Of a stretch of DNA of 64,000 nucleotides, positions 44,164 to 51,659 are shown one piece after another; position 1 is the first letter of the stretch; every line of letters begins with the position of its first letter. The notes below the pieces were generated by a model that had not been told where the DNA came from, did no database searches, and was given only the letters and a program-made list of their open reading frames with translations. The DNA is from Bacillus sp. KH172YL63 (GTDB lineage Bacteria; Bacillota; Bacilli; Bacillales; Bacillaceae_B), in the NCBI RefSeq assembly GCF_011398925.1, contig NZ_AP022842.1:1414001-1478000 (forward strand), in the 5' to 3' direction. The translations under genes were made by a program, and so were the position numbers.

Positions 44164-45090
44164 TTGGCTTTATATTTAGATGTCATCTGGTTGTTAAATC
44201 TGTTAGTGGACTTTTTCTTACTATGGTTTACAGGGATCATCTTAAAGAGACAATATACCCTCTGGAGGATCGGGGTCGGAAGCCTGATCGGGTCGATCAT
44301 CATACTCATGGCGTTTTCACCTTATGCACACGTAACAGGAAATCCTTTTGTGAAGTTATTGTTTTCAGTTTGTATGGTATATGCAGCATTCGGTTATAGA
44401 AGATTGCGCTATTATTTATCAAATCTATTGATGTTTTATTTCGTTACCTTTTTTACTGGAGGAATATTAATCGGTTCCCATTACTTTATCCGCTTCGATC
44501 CGGGGGCGGAATCGTCAGTTTTGTTGGCGAATATCCGGGGCTTTGGAGATCCGGTGAGCTGGATCTTTGTCATGCTGGCATTGCCGGTTGCCTGGTATTT
44601 TTCAAAAGGTAGGTTCGAAAGCATCGAACATGTGAAGCTTCAATACGATCAATTGCTGAAAGTGGGCATCGTCATCGACGGGTATCACCTGACGGTTGAC
44701 GGACTAGTCGACAGCGGCAATCAGCTTCAAGATCCCATTTCAAGGAGCCCAGTGATGATTTTATCTATAGCCGGATTGGAAGGGGACCTGCCTGAAGAAG
44801 TGAAAATGCTTTGTCAGGATGTGGATGAACTGTTTTCTGGGGAAAAGAGCCTCGATGCCTCATGGTCTGATCGGATGAGGATTGTGCCTGCCCAGTCGGT
44901 CGGCAGGAAGAGTCAGCTTCTTGCTGCGATCAAACCGGATTCTCTTGTATTAAGGGATCACGAATCTGAATGGTCCGTTCCGAACGGACTGATCGCCTTC
45001 AGGGAAGAGCCCCTTTCAGCCGACGGCACCTTCCGGGCAATCATCCATCCTAAAATGGCATCGCAAAAGCCGGTACAACACGTTTCTTAG
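44164..45090 (+). CDS. spoIIGA: SpoIIGA, processing protease of pro-sigma-E
   Basis: A 308-aa protein with five N-terminal membrane segments (about residues 1-150) and a C-terminal aspartic-protease domain. The active-site triplet is DSGN in GLVDSGNQL (about residue 183). It sits in the sporulation septum and, on receiving the forespore SpoIIR signal, cleaves the pro-sequence from sigma-E. The start is TTG 44164 following AGGAGGG. It is co-transcribed with sigE, 53 nt downstream, forming the spoIIG operon. Confidence 0.94.
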   Translation: MALYLDVIWLLNLLVDFFLLWFTGIILKRQYTLWRIGVGSLIGSIIILMAFSPYAHVTGNPFVKLLFSVCMVYAAFGYRRLRYYLSNLLMFYFVTFFTGGILIGSHYFIRFDPGAESSVLLANIRGFGDPVSWIFVMLALPVAWYFSKGRFESIEHVKLQYDQLLKVGIVIDGYHLTVDGLVDSGNQLQDPISRSPVMILSIAGLEGDLPEEVKMLCQDVDELFSGEKSLDASWSDRMRIVPAQSVGRKSQLLAAIKPDSLVLRDHESEWSVPNGLIAFREEPLSADGTFRAIIHPKMASQKPVQHVS

Positions 45091-45143
45091 GTTAATTATT
45101 ATTACTATACTCACATTTTTAAGAAATAGAAGGGGGAGCAACA

Positions 45144-45863
45144 ATGAAAAAGATTAAATTCAAATTTTTATACTATTGGTACAAACTGTTAATCAAACTT
45201 GGTCTGAAGACGGATGAGATATATTACATAGGGGGTAGTGAAGCGCTTCCCCCTCCTTTGACGAAAGAGGAAGAGGAAGTTCTTCTCACTAAATTGCCTA
45301 ATGGTGACAAAGCGGCACGCTCATTATTGATTGAACGGAACCTGAGGTTGGTCGTCTATATAGCAAGAAAGTTTGAAAATACGGGCATCAATATTGAAGA
45401 TTTGATTTCAATCGGGACGATCGGTCTTATTAAGGCAGTCAATACGTTCAATCCGGAGAAAAAAATAAAATTAGCGACCTATGCGTCCAGATGTATCGAA
45501 AATGAAATCCTGATGTATCTTCGCAGGAATAATAAAATACGTTCAGAAGTATCCTTTGATGAACCCCTTAATATCGACTGGGACGGAAATGAACTTCTGT
45601 TATCTGATGTACTGGGTACCGATGAAGATATCATTACGAAAGACCTGGAAGCGACGGTGGATAAAAAGTTGCTGTTCAATGCCCTGCATCAGCTGTCAGA
45701 CCGTGAAAAGCAAATTATGGAGCTCCGATTCGGATTGATGGGTGAAGAAGAAAAGACTCAAAAAGATGTAGCGGATATGCTCGGGATTTCCCAATCTTAT
45801 ATTTCAAGGCTCGAAAAAAGGATCATCAAGCGATTGAAAAAAGAATTCAATAAAATGGTATGA
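45144..45863 (+). CDS. sigE: RNA polymerase sporulation sigma factor SigE (pro-form)
   Basis: A 239-aa sigma-70 family factor directing early mother-cell transcription. The N-terminal pro-sequence (about 27 residues, [20 protein letters not shown]) is amphipathic and basic, with the cleavage region near [16 protein letters not shown]. Regions 2 ([22 protein letters not shown] and [18 protein letters not shown]), 3 and 4 ([22 protein letters not shown], the -35 helix-turn-helix) are complete. GGGGG lies before the ATG. It is followed by a terminator, so sigG needs its own promoter. Confidence 0.97.
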   Translation: MKKIKFKFLYYWYKLLIKLGLKTDEIYYIGGSEALPPPLTKEEEEVLLTKLPNGDKAARSLLIERNLRLVVYIARKFENTGINIEDLISIGTIGLIKAVNTFNPEKKIKLATYASRCIENEILMYLRRNNKIRSEVSFDEPLNIDWDGNELLLSDVLGTDEDIITKDLEATVDKKLLFNALHQLSDREKQIMELRFGLMGEEEKTQKDVADMLGISQSYISRLEKRIIKRLKKEFNKMV

Positions 45864-45872
45864 TTCATCCGT

Positions 45873-45910
45873 AAAGCTGACCTTCTTGATCGAAGAGGTC
45901 AGCTTTTTTT
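45873..45910 (+). terminator. Terminator of the spoIIG operon
   Basis: AAAGCTGACC (45873-45882) pairs with GGTCAGCTTT (45897-45906), with extra CTT/AAG pairing inside and a T-run after. Confidence 0.88.
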
Positions 45911-46000
45911 CATTTCTGTTTAACTGAAAAAAATTTCTTTGAAATATCCAGTCTTCATAAGGGTCCGGACGTTTTCTGTTATCGCCTGTTCTGATGAAAT

Positions 46001-46029
46001 GCATATTTTTCCTCTTCAAGGAAATACTG
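46001..46029 (+). promoter_or_regulatory. Candidate sigma-F promoter of sigG
   Basis: GCATA (46001-46005), 14 bp, then GGAAATACTG (46020-46029), fitting the sigma-F form GYATA / GGNNANANTW. sigG of B. subtilis is transcribed by sigma-F in the forespore. Confidence 0.6.
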
Positions 46030-46065
46030 AAATTTGTACAGCAGCTCCTACAAGGAGGGGAAAGA

Positions 46066-46842
46066 ATGACACGCAATAAAGTCGAGATTTGTGGTGTAGA
46101 TACGTCCAAATTACCTGTTCTCAAAAATGATGAAATGAGAATATTATTCAAGGAAATGCAAGCGGGTGATATAACCGCCAGGGAAAAACTTGTAAACGGA
46201 AATTTGCGCCTCGTCTTAAGTGTAATTCAACGCTTTAATAACCGTGGTGAGTATGTTGATGATTTATTCCAAGTAGGGTGTATCGGATTGATGAAATCGA
46301 TCGATAACTTTGATCTTGGACAAAATGTACGATTCTCTACATACGCGGTACCGATGATCATCGGAGAGATCCGTCGATATTTACGTGATAACAACCCGAT
46401 CAGGGTTTCCCGTTCTCTGCGTGATATCGCGTACAAGGCACTGCAAGTGAGAGAAAAGTTAATGGGTGAAACATCGAAGGAGCCGACAGCCGAAGAAATT
46501 GCGAAGGTACTGGATGTCTCCCACGAAGAAATTGTATTTGCCCTGGATGCGATCCAGGATCCTGTATCGCTCTTTGAACCGATCTATAATGACGGGGGAG
46601 ATCCAATCTTTGTAATGGATCAACTGAGCGATGAGAAGAACCGTGATTTCCACTGGATAGAAGAAATTGCCCTTCAAGAAGGCATGCGGAGATTGAATGA
46701 CCGTGAAAAACTCATCATCAGCAAGCGCTTCTTCCAAGGGAAAACCCAAATGGAAGTAGCCGACGAAATCGGTATCTCACAGGCCCAAGTATCCAGACTG
46801 GAAAAAGCAGCAATCAAACAAATGAACAAAAATATTCAGTAA
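46066..46842 (+). CDS. sigG: RNA polymerase sporulation sigma factor SigG
   Basis: A 258-aa forespore late sigma factor. The start MTRNKVEICGVDTSKLPVL is the family N-terminus, so ATG 46066 (after AGGAGGGG) is correct and the longer frame to 45994 is not used. Regions 2 (LRLVLSVIQRFNNRGEYVDDLFQ and VRFSTYAVPMIIGEIRRYLRD), 3 (SLRDIAYKALQVREKL) and 4 (TQMEVADEIGISQAQVSRLE) are intact. A sigma-F-like promoter lies upstream. A 120-bp structured repeat begins 6 nt after the stop. Confidence 0.97.
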   Translation: MTRNKVEICGVDTSKLPVLKNDEMRILFKEMQAGDITAREKLVNGNLRLVLSVIQRFNNRGEYVDDLFQVGCIGLMKSIDNFDLGQNVRFSTYAVPMIIGEIRRYLRDNNPIRVSRSLRDIAYKALQVREKLMGETSKEPTAEEIAKVLDVSHEEIVFALDAIQDPVSLFEPIYNDGGDPIFVMDQLSDEKNRDFHWIEEIALQEGMRRLNDREKLIISKRFFQGKTQMEVADEIGISQAQVSRLEKAAIKQMNKNIQ

Positions 46843-46847
46843 CAACT

Positions 46848-46966
46848 AAAAGCGGAGCCGGCTTGGTCAGCCCCGACAAGCCCAACAGGGAAATCCCAAA
46901 AGGCGCACTTTGCCTTATGGGATTTTTCGGTTGTGACCTCGAGGGGCTAGCCGGTGGAGCTGGACA
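46848..46966 (+). repeat. Structured 120-bp element, copy C
   Basis: Opens AAAAGCGGAG, closes GAGCTGGACA. Helices: P1 CCGGCT (46858-46863) with AGCCGG (46949-46954); P2 AGCCCC (46869-46874) with GGGGCT (46943-46948); P3 AAATCCCA (46891-46898) with TGGGATTT (46918-46925); P4 AAGGC with GCCTT. It starts 6 nt after the sigG stop. Confidence 0.85.
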
Positions 46967-47004
46967 AGAAAAGCCCAGCCTGTTCCCATCATACCCATGC
47001 CAAA

Positions 47005-47045
47005 AAAGGAAGATCTTCTAACGGGAGGTCTTCCTTTCTTTTTGT
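47005..47045 (+). terminator. Terminator between sigG and ylmC
   Basis: AAAGGAAGA (47005-47013) pairs with TCTTCCTTT (47029-47037), with a T-rich tail. It lies 39 nt beyond the structured repeat. Confidence 0.8.
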
Positions 47046-47139
47046 TGCATACATATAGTATATAGCTCTGTTAAATAGGTGAAGGTACGCCAACACCATT
47101 TCAAATACAGAAGAAACAACCGGGAAAGAGGGGAAGGTT

Positions 47140-47427
47140 ATGGTACGCATATCTGAGTTTCAGGTGAAGGATGTCGTCAGTATTTCTGATGGACGGAAAT
47201 TAGGGAATATAGGAGACATTGAAATCAACCTGGATACGGGTAGGATTGATGCCATTGTGATCGGCAGCGGAGGCAAGCTTCTTGGTTTTTTCGGTAAGGA
47301 AGAAGATATTGTGATACCGTGGAGCAGTATCGTAAAGATTGGTGAAGATGTGATCCTTGTCAGATACAAAGATACACATGTTATACAAGGGCAGCTGCAG
47401 GAGCCGAAACAATCCACAGATACATGA
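47140..47427 (+). CDS. ylmC: YlmC/YmxH family PRC-barrel protein
   Basis: A 95-aa PRC-barrel-type protein: VRISEFQVKDVVSISDGRKLGNIGDIEI, then IDAIVIGSGGKLLGFFGKEEDIVIPWSSIVKIGEDVILV. The family is sporulation-associated in annotation and of unknown biochemistry. The length is slightly above the B. subtilis 81 aa because of a polar C-terminal tail. AGAGGGGAAGG precedes the ATG. It begins the ylmC-ylmH series, with ylmD 52 nt downstream. Confidence 0.88.
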   Translation: MVRISEFQVKDVVSISDGRKLGNIGDIEINLDTGRIDAIVIGSGGKLLGFFGKEEDIVIPWSSIVKIGEDVILVRYKDTHVIQGQLQEPKQSTDT

Positions 47428-47479
47428 CGGGTCTTTGGGGTCTGTGGTACACTTAATAATAAAAAGAAGGAGAGTAGCC

Positions 47480-48316
47480 GTGTCCAAAGAACCCTTTGTG
47501 AAGAAGACTGAATCATTTTATAGCATTGAAGATTGGAAAAAGGGCAATCAGTCGCTGGTCGCCGGAATCACGTCGAGGCATGGTGGAGTCAGTGAACCGC
47601 CATTTGACACATTCAATATGGGACTTCATGTCGGGGATTCGATGAAGGACGTCACTTCTAACCGGCAGCTTCTTGCGAATGGGATCAGTATGCCGGTGGA
47701 AAGCTGGGTGGCGGCTGAACAGACCCATGGGAGCAATCTCTACACCCCGGGTCTGAAAGATGCTGGAAGAGGAGCCACAAACTATGAAAGCAGTGTAAAG
47801 GATACTGACGGTCTCCTGACTGATGAAAGCGGTTTGCTGTTGACCATGTGTTATGCCGACTGCGTCCCCCTATACTTTTGGGACAAAGAGACGGGCATGA
47901 TCGGGTTGGCGCATGCTGGATGGAAAGGCACCGTGCAGGAAATAGGACCAAAGATGATTGAGGCGTTTAAGCATAATGGATCAAAGATTTCCTCTATTGA
48001 CGTTGTGATCGGGCCTTCCATTTGCGGGGAATGCTATATCGTTGATGATTATGTCATAGACAAAGTGAAAAAAACACTAGAAGATGAAAACGACTTACCC
48101 TATAATTTAAAAGAAGAGGGACAATATCACCTCGACTTGAAAAAGCTAAATCAAAAGCTGCTGATTCAGAGTGGATTGAATACAGCGCAAATTCATACTT
48201 CTGGTTATTGTTCGTCCTGTCACGCCGATTTTTTCTCGTATAGAAGAGACGGGGGGAAGACGGGAAGGATCATGAGCTACATTGGCTGGAAGGAGAGTAA
48301 ACATGAAAGTTTCTGA
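47480..48316 (+). CDS. ylmD: Multicopper-oxidase-like laccase-domain (PgeF/YfiH) protein YlmD
   Basis: A 278-aa protein of the DUF152/PgeF (YfiH) family, whose members include purine-nucleoside phosphorylases/adenosine deaminases and the peptidoglycan-editing factor. The zinc or metal ligand motif is seen in three blocks: [11 protein letters not shown] (His), [11 protein letters not shown] (Cys) and [11 protein letters not shown] (His). The start is GTG 47480 with AAGGAGAG 9 nt upstream; the frame open to 47357 overlaps ylmC. Its end overlaps ylmE by 14 nt, implying coupled translation. Confidence 0.92.
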   Translation: MSKEPFVKKTESFYSIEDWKKGNQSLVAGITSRHGGVSEPPFDTFNMGLHVGDSMKDVTSNRQLLANGISMPVESWVAAEQTHGSNLYTPGLKDAGRGATNYESSVKDTDGLLTDESGLLLTMCYADCVPLYFWDKETGMIGLAHAGWKGTVQEIGPKMIEAFKHNGSKISSIDVVIGPSICGECYIVDDYVIDKVKKTLEDENDLPYNLKEEGQYHLDLKKLNQKLLIQSGLNTAQIHTSGYCSSCHADFFSYRRDGGKTGRIMSYIGWKESKHESF

Positions 48317-48977
48317 GAACTTGAAAATCATCAAGGAAAATATCCATGCTGCCTGTGAGCGCAGTGGAAGGTCACCTGAAGATATCAATATTGTAGCGGT
48401 GACAAAGTATGTATCTGCAGACCGGGCAAATGAAGCGCTTGAAGCAGGACTGATCCATCTCGGTGAAAACAGGGACGAGGGGCTCGAGTCGAAGTGGGAA
48501 GTATTAAGGGACAAGCCGTACTGGCACTTTATCGGTTCCCTGCAATCACGGAAAGTAAAGAACATCATTGATAAAATATCATACATACATTCTCTCGATC
48601 GCCTGTCACTGGCAAAAGAGATCGACAAAAGGGCAGACAAGCCTGTTTCTTGTTTTGTACAAGTCAATGTTTCCGGTGAACAATCGAAACATGGACTTTC
48701 ACCTGATAAAGTGATGGAATTTATCGGGAACTTAGCCGATTACGCGAACATTAAAGTCGTCGGCTTGATGACGATGGCACCCAATACAGACGATGAAGAA
48801 TTTTTACGCACATGTTTCCGGCAGTTGAGACATCTTCAGGAAGAAGTAAAAGCCCTTGGATTGGACTATGCTCCGTGCACGGAATTATCGATGGGCATGA
48901 GCAATGATTTTGGGATCGCGATTGAAGAAGGAGCGACGTTCATCCGTATTGGAACGGCATTAGTTGGAAATGACTGA
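48303..48977 (+). CDS. ylmE: PLP-binding YggS/YlmE family protein
   Basis: A 224-aa alanine-racemase N-domain-like TIM barrel that carries pyridoxal phosphate and takes part in PLP and amino-acid homeostasis. The lysine for PLP is in [11 protein letters not shown] (about residue 36), and the phosphate-binding features are [11 protein letters not shown] and [23 protein letters not shown]. The length is standard. ATG 48303 lies within the end of ylmD after GGAAGGAGAG. The neighbour sepF starts 16 nt later, the order found in most Firmicutes. Confidence 0.94.
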   Translation: MKVSENLKIIKENIHAACERSGRSPEDINIVAVTKYVSADRANEALEAGLIHLGENRDEGLESKWEVLRDKPYWHFIGSLQSRKVKNIIDKISYIHSLDRLSLAKEIDKRADKPVSCFVQVNVSGEQSKHGLSPDKVMEFIGNLADYANIKVVGLMTMAPNTDDEEFLRTCFRQLRHLQEEVKALGLDYAPCTELSMGMSNDFGIAIEEGATFIRIGTALVGND

Positions 48978-48993
48978 AAGGAGATGAGCACAC

Positions 48994-49440
48994 ATGGGCA
49001 TTAAATCGAAGTTCAAAACATTCTTTTTGCTTGATGAAGATGAATATGAATACGAAGACGAACAGTATGAAGAACAATATGAGGAGAAGAAGCCTATGAA
49101 GTCACAGCCGGCTGCGGGTTCTAAACAAAATGTGGTGAGCCTTCAAAGTGTACAGAAATCTTCCAAGGTGATTCTTGTTGAACCGAGGGTATATGCAGAA
49201 GCACAGGAAATCGCAGATCATTTAGTGAACAGGCGTTCCGTTCTTGTGAACTTACAGCGCATCCAGCACGATCAGGCAAAACGGATCGTCGATTTCCTGA
49301 GCGGGACGGTCTATGCAATCGGCGGCGATATTCAACGGGTAGGGGATAATATTTTTCTATGCACCCCTGACAACGTTGAAGTGAGTGGAAATATCTCCGA
49401 GTTTTTAAAAGAGGAAGATCTATCAGATTCGAGGTGGTAA
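48994..49440 (+). CDS. sepF: Cell division protein SepF
   Basis: A 148-aa protein that anchors and bundles FtsZ. The N-terminal amphipathic membrane helix (GIKSKFKTFFLLDEDE) is followed by a very acidic low-complexity linker rich in E and Y (about residues 14-36), then the SepF core with VILVEPRVYAEAQEIADHLVNRRSVLVNLQ and RIVDFLSGTVYAIGGDIQRVGDNIFLCTPDNV. Core residues are intact. AAAGGAG precedes the ATG. It is an alternative or helper to FtsA encoded nearby. Confidence 0.95.
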   Translation: MGIKSKFKTFFLLDEDEYEYEDEQYEEQYEEKKPMKSQPAAGSKQNVVSLQSVQKSSKVILVEPRVYAEAQEIADHLVNRRSVLVNLQRIQHDQAKRIVDFLSGTVYAIGGDIQRVGDNIFLCTPDNVEVSGNISEFLKEEDLSDSRW

Positions 49441-49448
49441 TGTAAATT

Positions 49449-49712
49449 ATGATCATGCTTTATGAAATACTAGCAAAATTAATCCAACTTTACAGCTGGG
49501 CGTTGATTATTTATATCCTGATGTCATGGTTCCCGAGTGCAAGGGAAACATCGATCGGTCAGTTTCTGGCCAGAATCTGCGAACCGTATTTGGAACCGTT
49601 CAGACGCATCGTTCCATCAATCGGGATGATCGATATTTCTCCGATCGTCGCATTCATCGTATTGAATCTGGCGCAGAGCGGCTTATATCAATTATTCAGA
49701 TGGCTCATTTAA
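49449..49712 (+). CDS. ylmG: YggT family membrane protein YlmG
   Basis: An 87-aa protein with two membrane helices (about residues 5-27 and 60-85) separated by the conserved loop [44 protein letters not shown], the YggT signature. Its role is poorly defined; it has been linked to division and osmotic tolerance in other bacteria. The start is ATG 49449, but the GAGGTGG site is a little far (12-13 nt), so ATG 49455 is possible. A terminator follows. Confidence 0.9.
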   Translation: MIMLYEILAKLIQLYSWALIIYILMSWFPSARETSIGQFLARICEPYLEPFRRIVPSIGMIDISPIVAFIVLNLAQSGLYQLFRWLI

Positions 49713-49745
49713 TTTAGAAACAACGCTTATTAAAATGTTAACTAA

Positions 49746-49783
49746 AAAAGAACTGAAACAGTTGATACAGTTTCAGTTCTTTT
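49746..49783 (+). terminator. Terminator after ylmG
   Basis: AAAAGAACTGAAAC pairs with GTTTCAGTTCTTTT, with a T-rich tail. Confidence 0.88.
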
Positions 49784-49896
49784 ATTTTGAAGGCTGTATT
49801 TAAACCTGCGGTGGAGGTGATTTTCCTCTCCAACTCCCAGTCGAGGGGTAATCGCTACACGTGTGATACAGAATAACCTTAAAGGAGGTGTCATCC

Positions 49897-50667
49897 ATGT
49901 CATCACTTCATCAACACTTCCGACCTGATGAAAAAGAGTTTGTAGATGCGGTCCTGGAATGGAAGATGAATGTAGAGAATCAATATGCACCAAAGCGGAC
50001 CGACTTCTTAGATCCGAGGCAGCAGCATATCATGAAGTCTATCATCGGCCAACAGGAAGACATTCTTCTTTCCTTTTTCCCGGAGGCGGGTGAGCGTAAG
50101 CGGGCATTATTATACCCCTCCTATTTTCATCCTGAGGAAGAAGATTTTGGGATTAAACTTTTTGAAATACAGTATCCGTCAAAGTTTGTTACAATAGAGC
50201 ATAGGCAGGTGCTCGGCACGCTCATGTCAATCGGTTTGAAAAGGGAGAAATTCGGGGACATCATCGCAGAAGATGATGCCATCCAGCTTATGCTGGCAGA
50301 GGAAATTGCAGATTACGTCCGGATGGAACTGACTCAAATCGGAAGGGCGAAGGTGTCGCTAAAAGATCTCGCTCTCAACGAAAGGCTCGAGAGCCAGGAA
50401 CAATGGCAGGAAAAAGTGACGACCGTAAGTTCCCTCCGGCTGGATGTCGTCCTTGCATCCATTTATAATGACTCCCGTCAAAAAGCACAAACATTGATCA
50501 AGAGCAGCCTTGTGAAAGTCAATTGGAAAACCGTCGAATCGGCATCATTTGAAGTTGAAGAAGGAGACGTCATATCTGCCAGAGGATACGGAAGAAGCAA
50601 GTTATTGTCTATCGAAGGAAGGACAAAACGGGATAAATGGCGAATTTCTGTGGGAATCCTGAAATAA
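49897..50667 (+). CDS. ylmH: S4-domain RNA-binding protein YlmH (RqcP)
   Basis: A 256-aa protein with an N-terminal YlmH-specific region and a C-terminal S4 RNA-binding domain (about residues 178-240, SLRLDVVLASIYNDSRQKAQTLIKSSLVKVNW). In B. subtilis it is RqcP, which works with RqcH to add alanine tails to stalled chains on 50S subunits during ribosome quality control. ATG 49897 is chosen over GTG 49888 because AAAGGAGG lies 8 nt before it. It has its own transcription unit behind the ylmG terminator. Confidence 0.92.
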   Translation: MSSLHQHFRPDEKEFVDAVLEWKMNVENQYAPKRTDFLDPRQQHIMKSIIGQQEDILLSFFPEAGERKRALLYPSYFHPEEEDFGIKLFEIQYPSKFVTIEHRQVLGTLMSIGLKREKFGDIIAEDDAIQLMLAEEIADYVRMELTQIGRAKVSLKDLALNERLESQEQWQEKVTTVSSLRLDVVLASIYNDSRQKAQTLIKSSLVKVNWKTVESASFEVEEGDVISARGYGRSKLLSIEGRTKRDKWRISVGILK

Positions 50668-50756
50668 TTTAAGAAAAATAAAGGAATTCTCCCACATGTT
50701 GTCGAAATTTTAGTTATAATAAATATGTAATTCACCAAGTACTGGAGGTGGCTCCC

Positions 50757-51272
50757 ATGCCTTTAACGCCATTAGACATACATAATAAAGAATTTAGTCG
50801 TGGCTTTCGTGGTTATGATGAGGATGAAGTCAATGAATTTCTAGATCAGATCATCAAGGATTATGAAATTCTGATCCGTGAGAAGAAAGAAACGGAAGAA
50901 CGTTTGAACTCATTGAATGAACGTTTAGGTCATTTTACCAGCATCGAGGAGACGTTGAACAAATCGATCGTCATAGCTCAAGAAGCAGGTGAAGAAGTAA
51001 AACGAAACGCCATGAAAGAGTCCAAGCTGATCATCAGGGAAGCTGAGAAAAATGCGGATCGAATCGTGAATGAATCGTTGTCGAAAGCACGGAAGATTGC
51101 GATTGAAATCGAAGAGCTGAAGAAGCAATCCAAAGTATTCAGAACCCGTTTCAAGATGCTGATCGAAGCTCAGTTGGATCTTCTTGATACAAATGACTGG
51201 GAACAATTGATGGAATTCGACCTGGATGCAACAGAACTAAAAACTTTAAAAGAAGAAGAGACATTGTCTTGA
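50757..51272 (+). CDS. divIVA: Cell-division polarity protein DivIVA
   Basis: A 171-aa coiled-coil protein that senses negative membrane curvature and positions MinJ/MinCD and the forespore chromosome. The membrane-binding N-terminus has LTPLDIHNKEFSRGFRGYDEDEVNEFLDQII, with the conserved Phe and Arg pair in FRGY. A long coiled coil (about residues 30-140) follows, and the end carries EELKKQSKVFRTRFKMLIEAQLDLL. ATG 50757 follows TGGAGGTGG. The ileS promoter overlaps its stop codon. Confidence 0.96.
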   Translation: MPLTPLDIHNKEFSRGFRGYDEDEVNEFLDQIIKDYEILIREKKETEERLNSLNERLGHFTSIEETLNKSIVIAQEAGEEVKRNAMKESKLIIREAEKNADRIVNESLSKARKIAIEIEELKKQSKVFRTRFKMLIEAQLDLLDTNDWEQLMEFDLDATELKTLKEEETLS

Positions 51273-51298
51273 CGAAAAGCGCAATACTTTCATATAAT
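51269..51298 (+). promoter_or_regulatory. Sigma-A promoter of ileS leader
   Basis: TTGACG (51269-51274), 18 bp, TATAAT (51293-51298). The -35 box overlaps the divIVA stop codon, and the start would fall just before the T-box leader. Confidence 0.75.
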
Positions 51299-51304
51299 TG
51301 AACA

Positions 51305-51580
51305 ACAATCTTAATTGTCATATTGAAGCTTTGACAGGGACAGTACGTTCTTATTATAAATCCTTATAGCGAACCGGGGATGGTGGAAGCCCGGTGAGGA
51401 TCATAAGTGCGGAAGATCACCCTCGAGCCCTGCTCATGAAATCCTTTTAGGAAAGTAAAGAGCAGCGTCTTATTCACGTTACGAATCTTAACGAGTGAAG
51501 GTCGTCTGCGATCTTTATGAGGGTGGTACCGCGGGAAAGCTTTCTCGTCCCTTTTGTGGGATGAGGAAGCTTTTTTTTGT
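51305..51580 (+). promoter_or_regulatory. T-box leader of ileS (isoleucine)
   Basis: The invariant T-box sequence GGGTGGTACCGCGG lies at 51521-51534. Stem I is recognisable, with CAGGG (51334-51338) pairing with CCCTG (51428-51432) and an AACCGGG/CCCGGT upper stem, and the specifier loop GGAAGATCAC gives codon ATC for isoleucine (51416-51418). The terminator AAGCTTTCTCGTCCC...GGGATGAGGAAGCTT plus T-run ends at about 51577. Uncharged tRNA-Ile stabilises the antiterminator and allows ileS expression. Confidence 0.93.
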
Positions 51581-51659
51581 GTGGTGGAAGATTCCCTGAT
51601 TAAGAAGTAATCGATTTAGAAATGATGGCAATAAAGAGAAATGTCTAGGAGGAAAATTC

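Noticed and set aside
51331..51360. TTGACA with downstream TATTAT/TATAAA as a second ileS promoter
   Set aside because: The TTGACA and following bases form the 5' strand of T-box stem I (CAGGG pairs with CCCTG at 51428), and the spacing is poor. The promoter at 51269-51298 fits better.
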